In this document: positions 22,177-34,102 of the stretch, one piece after another
How the letters are laid out: every line of letters begins with the position of its first letter
Position numbering within the stretch: the first letter of the stretch is position 1
Assembly (NCBI RefSeq): GCF_002127325.2
Contig: NC_035436.2
Coordinates: 85,991,716-86,055,715, forward strand
From: Helianthus annuus
Taxonomy: Eukaryota > Streptophyta > Magnoliopsida > Asterales > Asteraceae
Direction: 5' to 3'
DNA: 64,000 bases
Notes under the pieces: generated by a model
The model's input: the letters and a program-made list of their open reading frames with translations, nothing else
Told to the model about the DNA's origin: nothing
Databases searched by the model: none
Program-made: the position numbers and the translations under genes

Positions 22177-24408
22177 TGTCACTCCCCCAAAATACCACAT
22201 GCGGAAACCCCCGCGAGGCGTGTGATGTACCAGGATCTAGACACCAATCACATTGAACTAATTGTCGAGTACTAAATGAAATTTCCATTATTCGTAAACA
22301 GTGTTATTTCAAACATTTAATTTAAAACACAATCATGTTCAGCGGAAGCATAATTTAATTGTTCAAGTGTTTCAAAAGCCATAGTGTTCAATAACCCAAT
22401 GTTCTACGTTACTTCTTGCATCTCGACCCATGACCACTCCAGCATCCAAACTGCAAGTCCCATGTCCTGTATCTAACGACCTGCAAGCATGCAGATAAGT
22501 GTATTAGCACAAAGCTGGCGAGTTCACAGTTTTTATGAAAACGTTTAGTAACCATGTGTTTAGTTTAAAAGCATGTTGATAATAACTCGAGTACCACAAG
22601 ATGGCATCAGTTTGTTTGCCCTTCCCCAATGCTCTATCAAACATTGGTCGAGTGGTTAAGATCATTAGTTCACGCCTGACCTCCCCGGTATGGTGTGAGG
22701 GTGCCAAACCTAATAGTGCTATCAACTAATAACCCTGTTGCCTCCGCGGCAACCAGTTCGGTAGTAGATGAGACTTAAGTGATAGATGTGAGTGTATTAT
22801 CCAACATACCAATTTAACATTCCAGTTAAACTCAGTAACCCAGTATTCCTCCCCGGAAAATTTACCAGTTATCCTTCCCTGGGACGCATGCTTGAAAAAG
22901 AGCAATGAACTCACCTTAGATTGCTCGGTTGTTTATTTACTTGTTTCAAGTTGGTTAACCACGCCCTATGACGGTTACCAATACTTATCAGTTTTATGTT
23001 CAAGTAGTCACGTAGGCTCTTACACATATTTAAGCACATAGTATACAAGTATTCACGTAACAACATTCAACATGTATAAGTCTCATGGCATAACAGTTCA
23101 ATATCATCTTATGGCCCAACAATATAAGGCCCATGTAATTGTGCAATTCAGTGTACGTTGGGCCCAACAACTAGCATGTGGCCCAAGAGACTCAACGTAT
23201 CATTTCAAGTGATCATCAGTCGACACTATAAGGTCTCGACTCGCAACCCGAGGTCTTGACTCGAAACCAACGATCTCGAGTCGCAACCAAAGGTCTCGGG
23301 TGATAAATACACTAGTCGAAATCCCACGGTCTCGAGTAGCAACCTGAGTCGAAACCACACTGGTCTCGACTCGCAACCTGTTGGTCTCGAGTTCTCTAGT
23401 TTTGTGGGGACTGATCTCGAGTCGGAATCATGAGGTTGTGACTCGCAACCTTTGTCGATACCCATAAAAATGTATCTGATTTCCCTTATTAACACCCCTT
23501 AATCTCCGTAACAGTAGTTATCAAGTTTGACATGTTTCAATAAGATCAAACTACATAAGTTTGCAATTATCATACATGTTCATACACAACCCTAACTTAT
23601 CAGTTAATCTAATAACAACAATTGATCATGCAACTTGATTAATTAACATGATTATCATCATACTGAATCAGATCTAATCGGTTTTAATCACATCAAACAA
23701 GTCGACGTCTTAATATCACATCCCTTTCCTAATTCACTATTATGCACATCATGTAACCAAAACGGATCATGTCGAACATAATTGACAAGTTCATGATATG
23801 CAACTCAAGTACATAAATCAAATAGCGCAAATGTAACATACAGCCCCACCCTTTAACATGTTGTTTTATCAAACCCTAGATCATAAACATGGTTTCCCTA
23901 TCATCATGTAACGTATAACAACACACTCATCTTTTGTAAACCCACAAGTAATATGAACCAATGCTAGGACTCATCGGAAACAGGATGGAACCACGAAGAC
24001 TTCGAGGAAGAGAGAAGAGGAAACAATCGTTGACTTTAAGGGGTTGCCACCGGTTCGAGTGAGAGAGAAGAGGGCTAGGGTTTGATTGTTTTTAGTTTTT
24101 GAAAAACGTTAGGAGGAGTGCATACTATCCCCAAGTGATGTATGCGACTAGGTAGGGAGCCGAGCCTACTCTTGGGCTAGATGGATTGGGTTAACTCGCA
24201 AAGGGGTGTGCGGCCCGAGGGTGGTATATGGTTTGGATTTATATAACACATAACCAGTAATTGTTTAATCAAACCACATAATAATTCTCAAAACACAAGT
24301 CACATAACAGTTACACAATTCACATAGCAGTCAAGAAATTAAAACGTATGACGAACCATGGAACGATCAGTACACGAAGAAAGGGTTCGAAAAATACGAG
24401 TTGTCACA
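22177..24408 (-). mobile_element. Gypsy solo LTR, 2,232 bp
   Basis: TGTCACTCCC...GTTGTCACA with perfect flanking GTACA (22172-22176 and 24409-24413); the broken host GGTACCGTACA|AGTAATG is restored when it is removed. No internal domain is present, so it arose by recombination between the LTRs of a complete element. It has the conserved leader blocks (acceptor at 22481, donor at 22914), a CCAATG...CATTGG hairpin (22626-22647), a GACTCGCAAC array (23218-23465) and TAGGGTTT (24076-24083). Confidence 0.92.
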
Positions 24409-24757
24409 GTACAAGTAATGTTTCCAAATCTTGAGTGTGAAGACTACTGCTCCTAGTTCCAAGTCATGAGTTGTGTAATTCCGTTCGTGGATCTCGAGTT
24501 GTCGAGAAGCGTAGGCAATAACTTTCTCATGTTACATCAACACGCAACCGAGTCCTTAAATAGACGCGTCGCAGTAGACGACAAAGTCGTCTGTTTCTTC
24601 AGGTAACGAGAGAATAGGAGCACTACAGAGTTTCTTCTTCAGCTTCTGAAATGCAGACTCCTGAGCATCGTTCCACTTGTAAGCAATACCCTTCTAGGTA
24701 AGAGTCATGAGAGGTTGAGCGATCTTCGAAAATCCCTCGATGAATCTTCAATAGTAT
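24409..24757 (-). pseudogene. B pol, RNase H and RT end
   Basis: Aligns to the D region encoding [40 protein letters not shown] and the connection segment up to GYYRRF. It includes stops and changes such as a lost Met-Gln near 24535. Ends at AATAGTAT, where G is inserted. Confidence 0.8.
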
Positions 24758-26153
24758 TGGTGCGTGTCTCTATGTACACATGTTATTTACATTGATTTTA
24801 CACACACACGTGGGTTTTAATATTTATAAAAATGGTTTATACCTTAACATTAAAACACACACAACAAAGAACAAGTGTATCCCGTCATATATGTAGCAAA
24901 GTATTGGTAAGAGCCAGATATCGATCCATGGAACACGGGCGTTATTAAGTACTAAATCTTTGTCATTATTTTACCAGATAAAAGGATAGGTGAATGGTTG
25001 TTTAACTAAATTATCTAAAACTATATTTAAAACATATTAGACTCCAAATATGAAAAATAAATAATATCTTGTTTCACAAACAACCTAAACATGTTATCTA
25101 GATATGTCACAACAGCACTTGATCAATTTTCCAATTTCAAGACAGCTAGTTACCGGGTCTGGATTTCTAGCATTATGATTCTTTGAAAAGTTAACGCGAT
25201 GGTCACACGTTAACCACCTAAAATCATTTATTAGCGAGCTATTGATATTTATTCATGCGAATCTTTAAAGATAGGTGATGTGCTAAAAGTGGTCAAATAA
25301 ATATTAACTAAATTAACCCTAAATTAGACACCTAAATTTTAAATTTATAAAACTAAGACTCTCTAATCTAGACCACACAACCGGCAAGTGTACCGGTCAA
25401 TGCAGTATAGCCTAAGTAAGTCCGAGTATCGAACCCACGAGACTCTCTAATTACGTTTACAACTCTATCTAGACTAAGACTGATACGACGTACTAATTGT
25501 TTATTTGATTGGGGGGTTTCTAAAAATCCTAAATTTGCAAATAAAGATTAAACGAAATTAATTAAAATAACTAAACACGAACTTGGACGAAGACTTAAAC
25601 CAGTGGCGATGAAGACTACCTAAGCTAGACACAAGTTTAACTTGGAATGGATTTCTATTCAAAGCTAATGTGGTATGGAACCGGGATCTTTTGATACTAA
25701 ACCTATTAAGACACTAACTAAGCCCCTCAACCCTTCTCGAGGTGAAACTTATGGCACTACCTAGGCTGTTACGATTACCGGTTGTTATATTTCCTTACAG
25801 TCCTCTAACTTCTTGAAAAGTGCCTTAATGTGACAATCTACCTTACAGCGCGAAAGTCTTTGGCAACTATGGAATCTAACTTGGTTTAATAGACATGAGA
25901 TTGATTAGGGAACTAAGACCGATTTCTTACAAAACCTAATCCTAGCTATATACCAAACCAAGACCTATTAATAACCCCGAGCCTTACAGCGACAAGATTA
26001 GTAGAACACTTGATTTTATTAGATTACCGAATATTACTTCTAAGGTTATTCGCGCGACTTCACCCTAAAGAATTAAAGATTTATTACGTGATATAGACAC
26101 TCACCAAAATCTAAAACCCTAGCACGACTCTATTATGTGATAAAGACCGTCAC
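24758..26153 (-). other. Element G, left portion
   Basis: Noncoding. It contains two related phrases: CAAGTGTATCCCGTC...ATATCGATCCATGG (about 24870-24935) and CAAGTGTACCGGTC...AGTATCGAACCCACG (about 25386-25440), and the phrase TTACCGGGTCTGGATT (25152) that recurs at 39968. These suggest two copies of one repeat family inside G. Ends at the SIRE target site GTCAC. Confidence 0.5.
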
Positions 26154-26886
26154 TGTTGGGATTGAACCCTACTAAAGGAACATATAATAAAAGCCAAAAC
26201 TGGATCATAGCAGTAGATTCAAAATAAGCAGATGTCTGGTTGCAAGTGTCTCCCCTTGAAAGTGGTTTCAACATCTGCTGACCTCCTATCTGCTGATCAT
26301 GCAATCTGTTGACCTATAACTGCTGACCAAGACAAAGTCTGATAAAAGAACTAAAGCTCTGCTGCTCAATCTACTGCCTTTGTTCAAGCACTGCCAATCA
26401 TGACAAGCACTGCTGGGTTCACAGCAGTGGAAGGATGCAGCAGCAGTTGATGTTTAGTTTATGCATTGAAATGTAATATCAGTAGTTAGCATAGCAGTGT
26501 TTGTATAGATCAGAGGTTAGAGTTTGTTAGGAGGTTAGATGTCACTTTCATGGTGACGTCAGCTTTGATGCTCAGTGGTTTGCAAGTGCCTATAAATAGA
26601 ACAGTACTCTGTACTGTTCTGTTTAGCTCATTCACCATCTTCTTTCTGCACGAACAAACACTGAGCTCAGGCTGAGGGGGGAGTTTGCATATCATACACA
26701 CATTGTAATCAGAGTTTAAAAATAAACTTAATCATTTGATTCAGTGTTAGAAAATGTATGATTGATAGCATTTCTTCTGTTTGATTGTGAAAAGTTTGGT
26801 TCCATTAAATTCCGCTGCACTACTCTTTCATTTGTTCATCTAAATTCAAACACAAATCACAATCAATCCAAACTCAGATCCTAACA
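26154..26886 (+). repeat. 5' LTR of the SIRE element (733 bp)
   Basis: TGTTGGGATTG...GATCCTAACA. Upstream of its TATA box the LTR is packed with CTGCTG/CAGCAGT words (for example ATCTGCTGACC, CACTGCTGGG, GCAGCAGTTG). Confidence 0.93.
26591..26599 (+). promoter_or_regulatory. TATA box of the SIRE LTR
   Basis: TATAAATAG in CTATAAATAGAAC, with an ATTCACCATCTTC start-like region about 35 bases downstream. It is kept in the 3' LTR at 38550-38558. Confidence 0.8.
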
Positions 26887-26888
26887 AT

Positions 26889-26900
26889 TGGTATCAGAGC
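26889..26900 (+). promoter_or_regulatory. Primer-binding site of the SIRE element
   Basis: TGGTATCAGAGC two bases after the LTR end; full match to the initiator-Met type. Confidence 0.95.
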
Positions 26901-27054
26901 TTGGACAGTCAAACTTGATCTAACAATCATTTTGACGTAAATAGTTCAGCTCGAAATTGTTGATACTGATCGTTTGTTCGTTGTGTTGAAAAACAGAGTA
27001 AGGTTTAATCACCGATAAAGTTGATTAATCAGTACCTGTAAAACAACCGGAAAG

Positions 27055-30000
27055 ATGTCGCAATCTCAAGATGATAAAAATAACATTGGCTCTTTGTTTA
27101 AACCACCTATGCTGAAAAGAAATGAGTACAACATCTGGGAGCGAAGGATGCGTCACATCCTCGCTCAACAAAACACTGGATGTTGGAGGTCTGTCATTTT
27201 CGGTCCTCATGTTCCTATGGTGCCAAGCGCAGAGGACGCCAAAAAATCTGTTCCTAAACCAACTGAAAATTACACTGAATTAGATTTTCAGAAGTTTGAA
27301 CTGGATGCCAAAGCGTTTAGCATCATAGCCTATGCACTCCCCAACGAAATCTATGCTGGACTGCTACATTGTGACAGTGCAAAAGAATTATGGGATGCAT
27401 TGAAGGAACAGTTCGGAGGAACAGAGGAGGTTATCGAAAACAATATGGAAATCCTGAATCAGCAGTATGAAACGTTTTGTCATATCAAAGTGGAATCACT
27501 AACCCAACAATTTGAACGTTTCAGTTGTCTCATCAGTGAACTAAGGCTTGTTAAGGTTACATTTCCAAATGCAACCCAAAATAGCAGGTTCCTTAGATCA
27601 TTGCCAGAAAAATGGGACACCATTGTTTTTGTCACCAGGAATTCAGCTGAATTCAAAGATCTGACCCTGACCCAACTCCATGGTAGACTTCTGACCTATG
27701 AAAGGGAGTTGAACCAAAAAAGGAGGTTGCAAGAGTCTGGTAAAGTTGCTGATGATTATTCATTCGGCAGCACAGCTCTGTTTGGTCAGGAAGAATCTGG
27801 TAGTAGTAGTAAGGATCAGAGTTATGATCATTTTATTGACATAACAGCTGGGGTAATTTCGTCAACTCTGATTCTCACTCTACAAATTATGCTTTCACAA
27901 CAAATATTGAAAACCAGATGTCAGATAATTTGTGTTTTGAGCTGAATGATTTGCAACATTTTGATCCCACTGACTTAAAGGAAATGGACATATTGCATCA
28001 GTTGGCCTTGCTTAGTGTAAGAACAAGCAAGTTCTACAAAAGAACAGGGAGAAAATTTCCAGGGCTTCATGGAAATTTAAGGGTGGGGTTGGATAAATCG
28101 AAAATCAAGTGTTACAAGTGTAGTAGGCTAGGTCACTTTGCTAGAGAATGTAGGAGTCAAACTACTGGTCCTATAATAACTCACCATAGCACAAATCCTA
28201 GACCACAACAACAAAACACTGTGCACTATACCCAATATGCCCCTGCAGCACATGTTAACACTGCTCATTATGTTGCAACCCCTGTGCCGGTGCATTATGT
28301 TCAAATCACTGTTCCACAAATTCAGTATGTTCAAGCCCCTGTTCCTCAGGCACAAGAGCAACCTACTACACCTCAAACAGCTGCTCCAACTGTGACACAA
28401 CCAGATCAGCAAAGCTTTTTCCCACAAGGCTTTGTTGATTGGAGCAGCATGCCTGAAGAGCTTAGTGATGAAAATTTTGCTCTATATACTTCTAATGATG
28501 CTTGTAATGATGAATTTTGTTTGATGGCTTTAGAGTCAATACCAGAAGGGGATGAAGTTGAAGGTGAACAGCTAAGTGCTGAAACAGTGGATGAAGTTGC
28601 TGAAGCAGTGGTTACTGCAGTTGCTGGTGAACTACTGCTGGAAGAAAATTCAGAAATCCTGATTGAACCACTGACCGACCCCTGGTCCAAAGAAGACAAA
28701 GAGGAAGAAGAACCAAAGGAAGCTGGTGATGAAGAAGAGAGAGCTGATGAAGAAAATAATCATCAATGTCATTGTGCCATGATGGCTGCTGCTAAGGTAT
28801 CACCTCAAGTTCTTGAAAAACTGTGTTCAGACAATTGTATTATTGCATTTGCTAACATTAAAGAGATGAATGAAAACCTTAGAGATAAAATCTTGTCTGA
28901 TGAGGTCAAATTTGAAAAGTCATTGAAAGAACTTAGAAACAAGTTGGCTGAAAAAGATAAAGAGATCAGTAGTTTGAAAGAAGAACAAAGCATAACCAAA
29001 ACTCAACTCCAAACTATGGTAGAAAAATACCAAGTTTGCAAAAAGGAGTTAGAGTCTACCCAGATCACCTGTGAAAGGTGGGTGGAATCTTGCAAAGGGT
29101 ATGAAGTTATGCTTGAGAAACAGCTTAAAAGCAATGTCAAGTTTGGTATAGGTCATAGAAAATATGATGACATTGCAAGCACTGCTGCAATGCAAGCTGT
29201 TTCTTCTGAAATCATACCAACCAACAAAAATGGCCAAGAGGTTAAAATAACCGACAAACTTGGTAACAAAATTACTCTGGAAAGATCTGTGGGATCCTCA
29301 ACTTTTGAGGAAATTGAGAAATACCAGTTTAAACCCACATGGTCTGATGAGTGTGATATCCTTGAAAATTTCAAACCAATGGATTTCACAACCACTGATG
29401 ATGTAAAAGCTCCAAAAGCAAGAGTCATTCCTATCAAAGATATCCCAACAGAGGTTCAAAACTCTGTTGCAAAGGAATCTGAGAAAAGGAAGAAAAGAGA
29501 AAAGATCAAAAACTTGTTTTGTGAATTCTGTGAAAAGAAGAATCATCTAACAAAAGATTGTTTTCATCTAAAAGCATATGATATAAACAAAACAAGCAAC
29601 ATTTCACCTGCTGCCAGCTGCACCATCTGTGGTAAAAATAACCACAAAACTAAGGAATGTGTGTATCTCAAAAACTTTGATGAAAAGAGGAAAGAGTACA
29701 CTGCAAAAACATCCTTAAGTTCATCAGCATCATCTGTTAAGTTCACCAAGAAACAACCACTGTTCATCCCTGTCCAAACTGTTGTCACAAAACAGCTGAA
29801 CCAAACATCTGTTCAAAGGGATGTACAGGTGATAGATGCACCTCCAGCCAATCAATTCAGAAAAGGCAAGGAAAAAGCATCATACCAAAGGATTCCACAC
29901 GTTTATGAGACTTACAAAAAGCCCTCTAAACCAAAAGTGAACAGGCATCCTTTTGGTTATCAACAGATGATAGGTCAAGAACCCCAACAGTGGTTAGAGA

Positions 30001-30122
30001 AATACATTCCCAAAAATGTACAAACCCCTGACCTAATCACTGTCCATGCATCTGCCTCCATCCCAGACACTGTCGAGACCTCATCCAAAGCCCTGTTGGC
30101 TTTGGAAACCTTTTTGAACTAA
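27055..30122 (+). pseudogene. SIRE gag region, one frameshift
   Basis: The first frame (27055-27945) starts at ATG with MSQSQDDKNN and has the copia gag segment YNIWERRMRHIL, ELWDALKEQF and RFLRSLPEKWDTI. Coding then moves by one base near 27845 to the frame running to 30122, with a CCHC knuckle CYKCSRLGHFARECR, a P/Q/V-rich stretch, an acidic E-rich stretch, a probable coiled coil (about 28800-29140) and two more cysteine-rich motifs, CEFCEKKNHLTKDCF and CTICGKNNHKTKECV. Three knuckle-like motifs is more than the usual one. It would form particles and bind RNA if intact. It ends TAA just before pol in another frame. Confidence 0.82.
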
Positions 30123-30135
30123 TCCTTTACTTCAT

Positions 30136-33100
30136 GTGCAGGGAGCTTCTGCATGCTTAGATAGTCTTTGGTATGTAGATAGTGGAGGCTCCAGGCACAT
30201 GACAGGATGTAAAGCCCTTCTTCAAGATTTCAAAATTCATGGAGGGGGTGATATATCCTTTGGTAATAATAGTAAGGGAAAGGTTCTGGGGTCTGGTACT
30301 GTAAATTCTGGAAATGTAAAATTTGAAAATGTCAATCTTATTGATAATCTGAAATTCAACCTCCTGAGTGTGTCTCAAATGAGTGATAAAGGGTTTAGAT
30401 CATTCTTCACAAAGGATTGTTGTAGGATTGTCGGACCAGAAATGGTTAGTAAGATTGAAGCAATAATCAAGAAAGGCTCAAAAAAACTTGTTGCTCAAAG
30501 AAGTGGCAATGTTTATGTTGTTGACATGTCAAGAGAGTGTCCCAGAGCTGATGCCTGTCTGTTCTCAGCTGCCTCTAACAAAGAGACAGAGCTATGGCAC
30601 AAAAGACTGGGACACACAAATCTCAAAACAATCAATGAAATTTCAAAAAATGGCTTAGTAAGAGGCTTACCACAAAAAATGTTTTCATGTCCTGAACACC
30701 GTGTTTCCTGTTTAAAAGGAAAACAGCACAAGAGCTCTTTTAAGTCCATTGAAGAGTCCAAAACAACCCAGTGTTTGCAGATGCTGCACATGGATTTGTT
30801 TGGCCCAGTGCAAATCATGAGTCTCAAAAAGAAAAGATATTGTTTGGTTATTGTTGATGACTTCTCTAGGTTTACATGGACCTTCTTTTTACACTCTAAA
30901 GATGAGACTGCAGGCATTTTGCAAGACTTTGTTACACAGGTTGAAAAGCAATTTGACCTTCCAGTAAAAGTCTTCAGGAGTGACAATGGCACAGAATTCA
31001 AAAATAAGGAGTTGGATGCTTTCTGTGTGAAGAAAGGGATTGTAAGGCAGTACATCATTCCTAGAACACCAGAGCAAAATGGAGTTGTTGAAAGAAAGAA
31101 TAGAACATTGATTGAGGCTGCCAGAACCATGCTTGCGGATTTAGGTTTGCCATTAACTTTTTGGGCAGAGGCAGTAAACACTGCTTGCTATGTCCAAAAC
31201 AGAGTTTTAATCAACTCCAGGCACAAAAAGACTCCTTATGAAATTCTGTATAAAATAAAGCCATTAATCTCATATTTCAAAGTTTTTGGTTGCCCATGCT
31301 TCATTTTGAACTTAAAAGATTCTATCTCAAAATTTGCAGCCAAAATCGATATGGGATATCACTTGGGATACTCATCCACTGCTAAGGCCTACAAAGTGTT
31401 TAATACACGGACCAAAGCAGTGGAAGAGACCTTGAATGTAAAGTTCAATGAACTTTCATCACTGAAAATCCCTGCAAATCCTGCAGAATTGTTTGATCTT
31501 GAAAAATTCACTTTTGAAAATACTGCTGTCAAGACTAACACTGCAGGTCCATCAGAGGATTCATCACCAGACTATGGATATGAAATCATCATTCCTCAAA
31601 AGTCTGCCTCAAGAGGGGGAGCATCAGTTGTTCAAAACAGTTGTCAAAGCTCAACCACTGCTACCTCAACAGTTGTTGACCAAAGTAGAGCCCCTTAACC
31701 ACTACTTCCACCTTATCAACCACTGCTGACAAAAGTCCTCAAACAGTGGATCATAGTCAGCAGGTGTTCACACCTTTACCTCCAATGCCTCCACCTTTTG
31801 AAGCCACTGCTGGGTCATCAAAGTCACCAGCAGTGGTTAGCTCAGATGATACACATTTGCAGCCTTCACCACAAAATGCCATCATTCCCTACCAAGGAGA
31901 GCTAATCTTCATGAAATCTCATCCACCAGATCAAATCATTGGCAACATCAATGAAGGGGTGCTTACCAGAAAGCAATCCCAAAACATTTGTCTTTTTGCT
32001 GGCTTTCTATCACTCCATCAGCCAGTCAAGTACCAAGAGGCACTAAAAGACAACAGCTGGGTAGAGGCCATGCAAGAAGAGCTCCAACAGTTTAGAAGAC
32101 AACAAGTATGAGAGCTTGTACCACTGCCAGAGAATGTAAGTCCTATTGCCACAAAGTGGGTCTTCAAAAACAAAACTGATGAAAGGGGCATTGTTGTCAA
32201 GAATAAAGCCAGGCTTGTGGTTCAAGGCTACAGACAAGAAGAGGGAATTGATTATGATGAAACTTTTGCTCCTGTTGCAAGACTTGAAGCAATCAGACTC
32301 TTTCTGGCCTTTGCTGTCAACCACAATATCAAGGTGTACCAAATGGATATAAAATGTGCATTCCTCTATGGTAAGATTCAAGAAGAGGTATATGTCTGTC
32401 AACCTCCAGGTTTTGAGGATCCATTTTATCCAGATCATGTCTACAAACTAAACAAAGCTTTGTATGGCTTGAAACAAGCACCCATAGCCTGGTATGAAAC
32501 TCTTTCCACCTTTTTACTTTCCATTGGTTTCACCAGAGGCAGGATTGATAAAACACTGTTTATAAAATGGAGAGGAAAGGATTTGATGATTGTCCAGATT
32601 TATGTGGATGACATCATTTTTGGAAGCACATGTAATAAAATGTGTGAAGAGTTCAGACAACTCATGACAGCTGAGTTTGAAATGAGTGAACTACAGTGCT
32701 TTCTTGGTCTCCAAGTAAAGCAGCTGCAAAATGGCACTTTCATCCATCAAGGCAAATATGCAAAAGAACTTTTAAAGAAATTTGATATGGATGATTGTAA
32801 GCCATGTAGTACACCCATTGCAACCAACAAATTGGTCATGTCTGAAGAAAAGGATGATTTGGTTGATCAGACCTTATATAGAAGCATGATTGGGTCTTTA
32901 TTGTACCTAACGGCATCTAGACCAGATATCATGTTTGCAACATGTGTCTGTGCAAGATCCCAATCATCCCCTAGAAAGTCAAACCTTATTGCTGTAAAAA
33001 GGATATTCAGATACCTCAAAGGTGCTCCCACACTAGGTATCTGGTATCCAGCTGATGGTAAAATTGAGCTTTCAGGTTTCTCAGATAGTGACTTTGCTGG

Positions 33101-33536
33101 ATGTGATACAACAAGGAAGTCCACTTCAGGAGGGTGCCAATTCCTAGGCAATTGCTTAGTGTCTTGGCAAAGCGAAAAGCAAGCAACTGTTTCCACATCC
33201 ACTGCTGAGGCAGAATACATAGCTGCTGCAAGCTGTACAGCCCAACTGCTCTGGCTTCAGAATCAGTTACTGGATTTTGGTATCACTGCCTTGAAGACAC
33301 CACTCATGTTGGATAGCCAGGCAGCAGAAAATATCATCAAAAATCCAATTTCCCATTCAACCACCAAACATATCGACATCAGACATCACTTTGTGAGGGA
33401 TTGCTATGAAAAAGGTTTGATTTCTCTGCATCATGTTCCAACTAAGGATCAGCTGGCAGATGTGCTAACCAAAGCATTAGACACATCTACCTTTGAAAGC
33501 TTGATCTCTAGGATTGGCATGCTCAACATGGAATAA
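30136..33536 (+). pseudogene. SIRE pol (protease, integrase, RT, RNase H), two lesions
   Basis: Copia order. Protease WYVDSGGSRHMTG (catalytic DSG; Gly where Cys is usual); pre-integrase LWHKRLGHTN; integrase core with LHMDLFGP, FRSDNGTEFKN and EQNGVVERKN supplying D, D and E; RT with YQMDIKCAFLYG, YGLKQAPIAWYE and IYVDDIIFGS; RNase H with SGFSDSDFAGC, STAEAEYIA and TKHIDIRHHFVRD. The frame changes near 31690 (first part stops at 31698) and a TGA stands at 32109-32111 where relatives have Trp. After that it is open to 33536. The first part opens with GTG, so it has no start of its own and needs the upstream gag frame. Confidence 0.88.
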
Positions 33537-34102
33537 CAGACAAAATCCTGTTTTTCTATGAATAAAAGCATCAAAATGTTTTCAGAAAATCAAAAATCCA
33601 TCCTTAAAAATAGCTAAAAATGAATTTTTCAATAAAATCTTAAAAGTCTGCCATAACCACTGATTGGGTTCAAAAGTCTGTGCTACTACAAAAAGTCTGT
33701 CCACTACTGAAAGTCATCCACTGTTCTCCTTTTTCTTAATAACCACTGATGATCATAATCAATGTTGTCTCCACTGCTGATCTATCTACTGATAGTGAAA
33801 AGCATCCACTGTCCTCCATTTCCATTGTAACTACTGCTTTCACCAGTTGTTTTCACAAAATGTACTGTTCAAAAGTACTGTCCTTCACTTCACCAGGGGA
33901 TGGCATGCGGACAGTACTTAGTGGTCAGACCTTTTGTAACTGCTGCCACATCAGCATTCACTCTTCCTCTATAAAACCCCTTTCAACACCCAAACAGGGT
34001 TTCACTGTCGAATTAAATTCTCAAAAATTCTCTTCTCAAAGCAGTTTTCATCTCATTTCTTCAAGTATCTCCACAATCTCATCTTCGATCCTCAACTTCA
34101 AA
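33537..34102 (+). other. Spacer between SIRE pol and third ORF
   Basis: No domain. The open frame from 33749 runs through it without an ATG that looks used. It contains repeated CCACTGCTG/CCACTGTTC words (33655-33800) and a second TATA-like CTATAAAACCCC near 33970 upstream of the third ORF's ATG. Confidence 0.5.

Noticed and set aside
28128..28427. Antisense ORFs over SIRE gag and pol (28128-28427, 30513-31181, 32867-33220 and others)
   Set aside because: Shadows of the sense coding frame with no domain of their own.
30115..30142. Splice-acceptor-like TTTACTTCATGTGCAG between SIRE gag and pol
   Set aside because: Looks plausible, but I found no convincing donor and a simple frameshift between gag and pol explains the break equally well.
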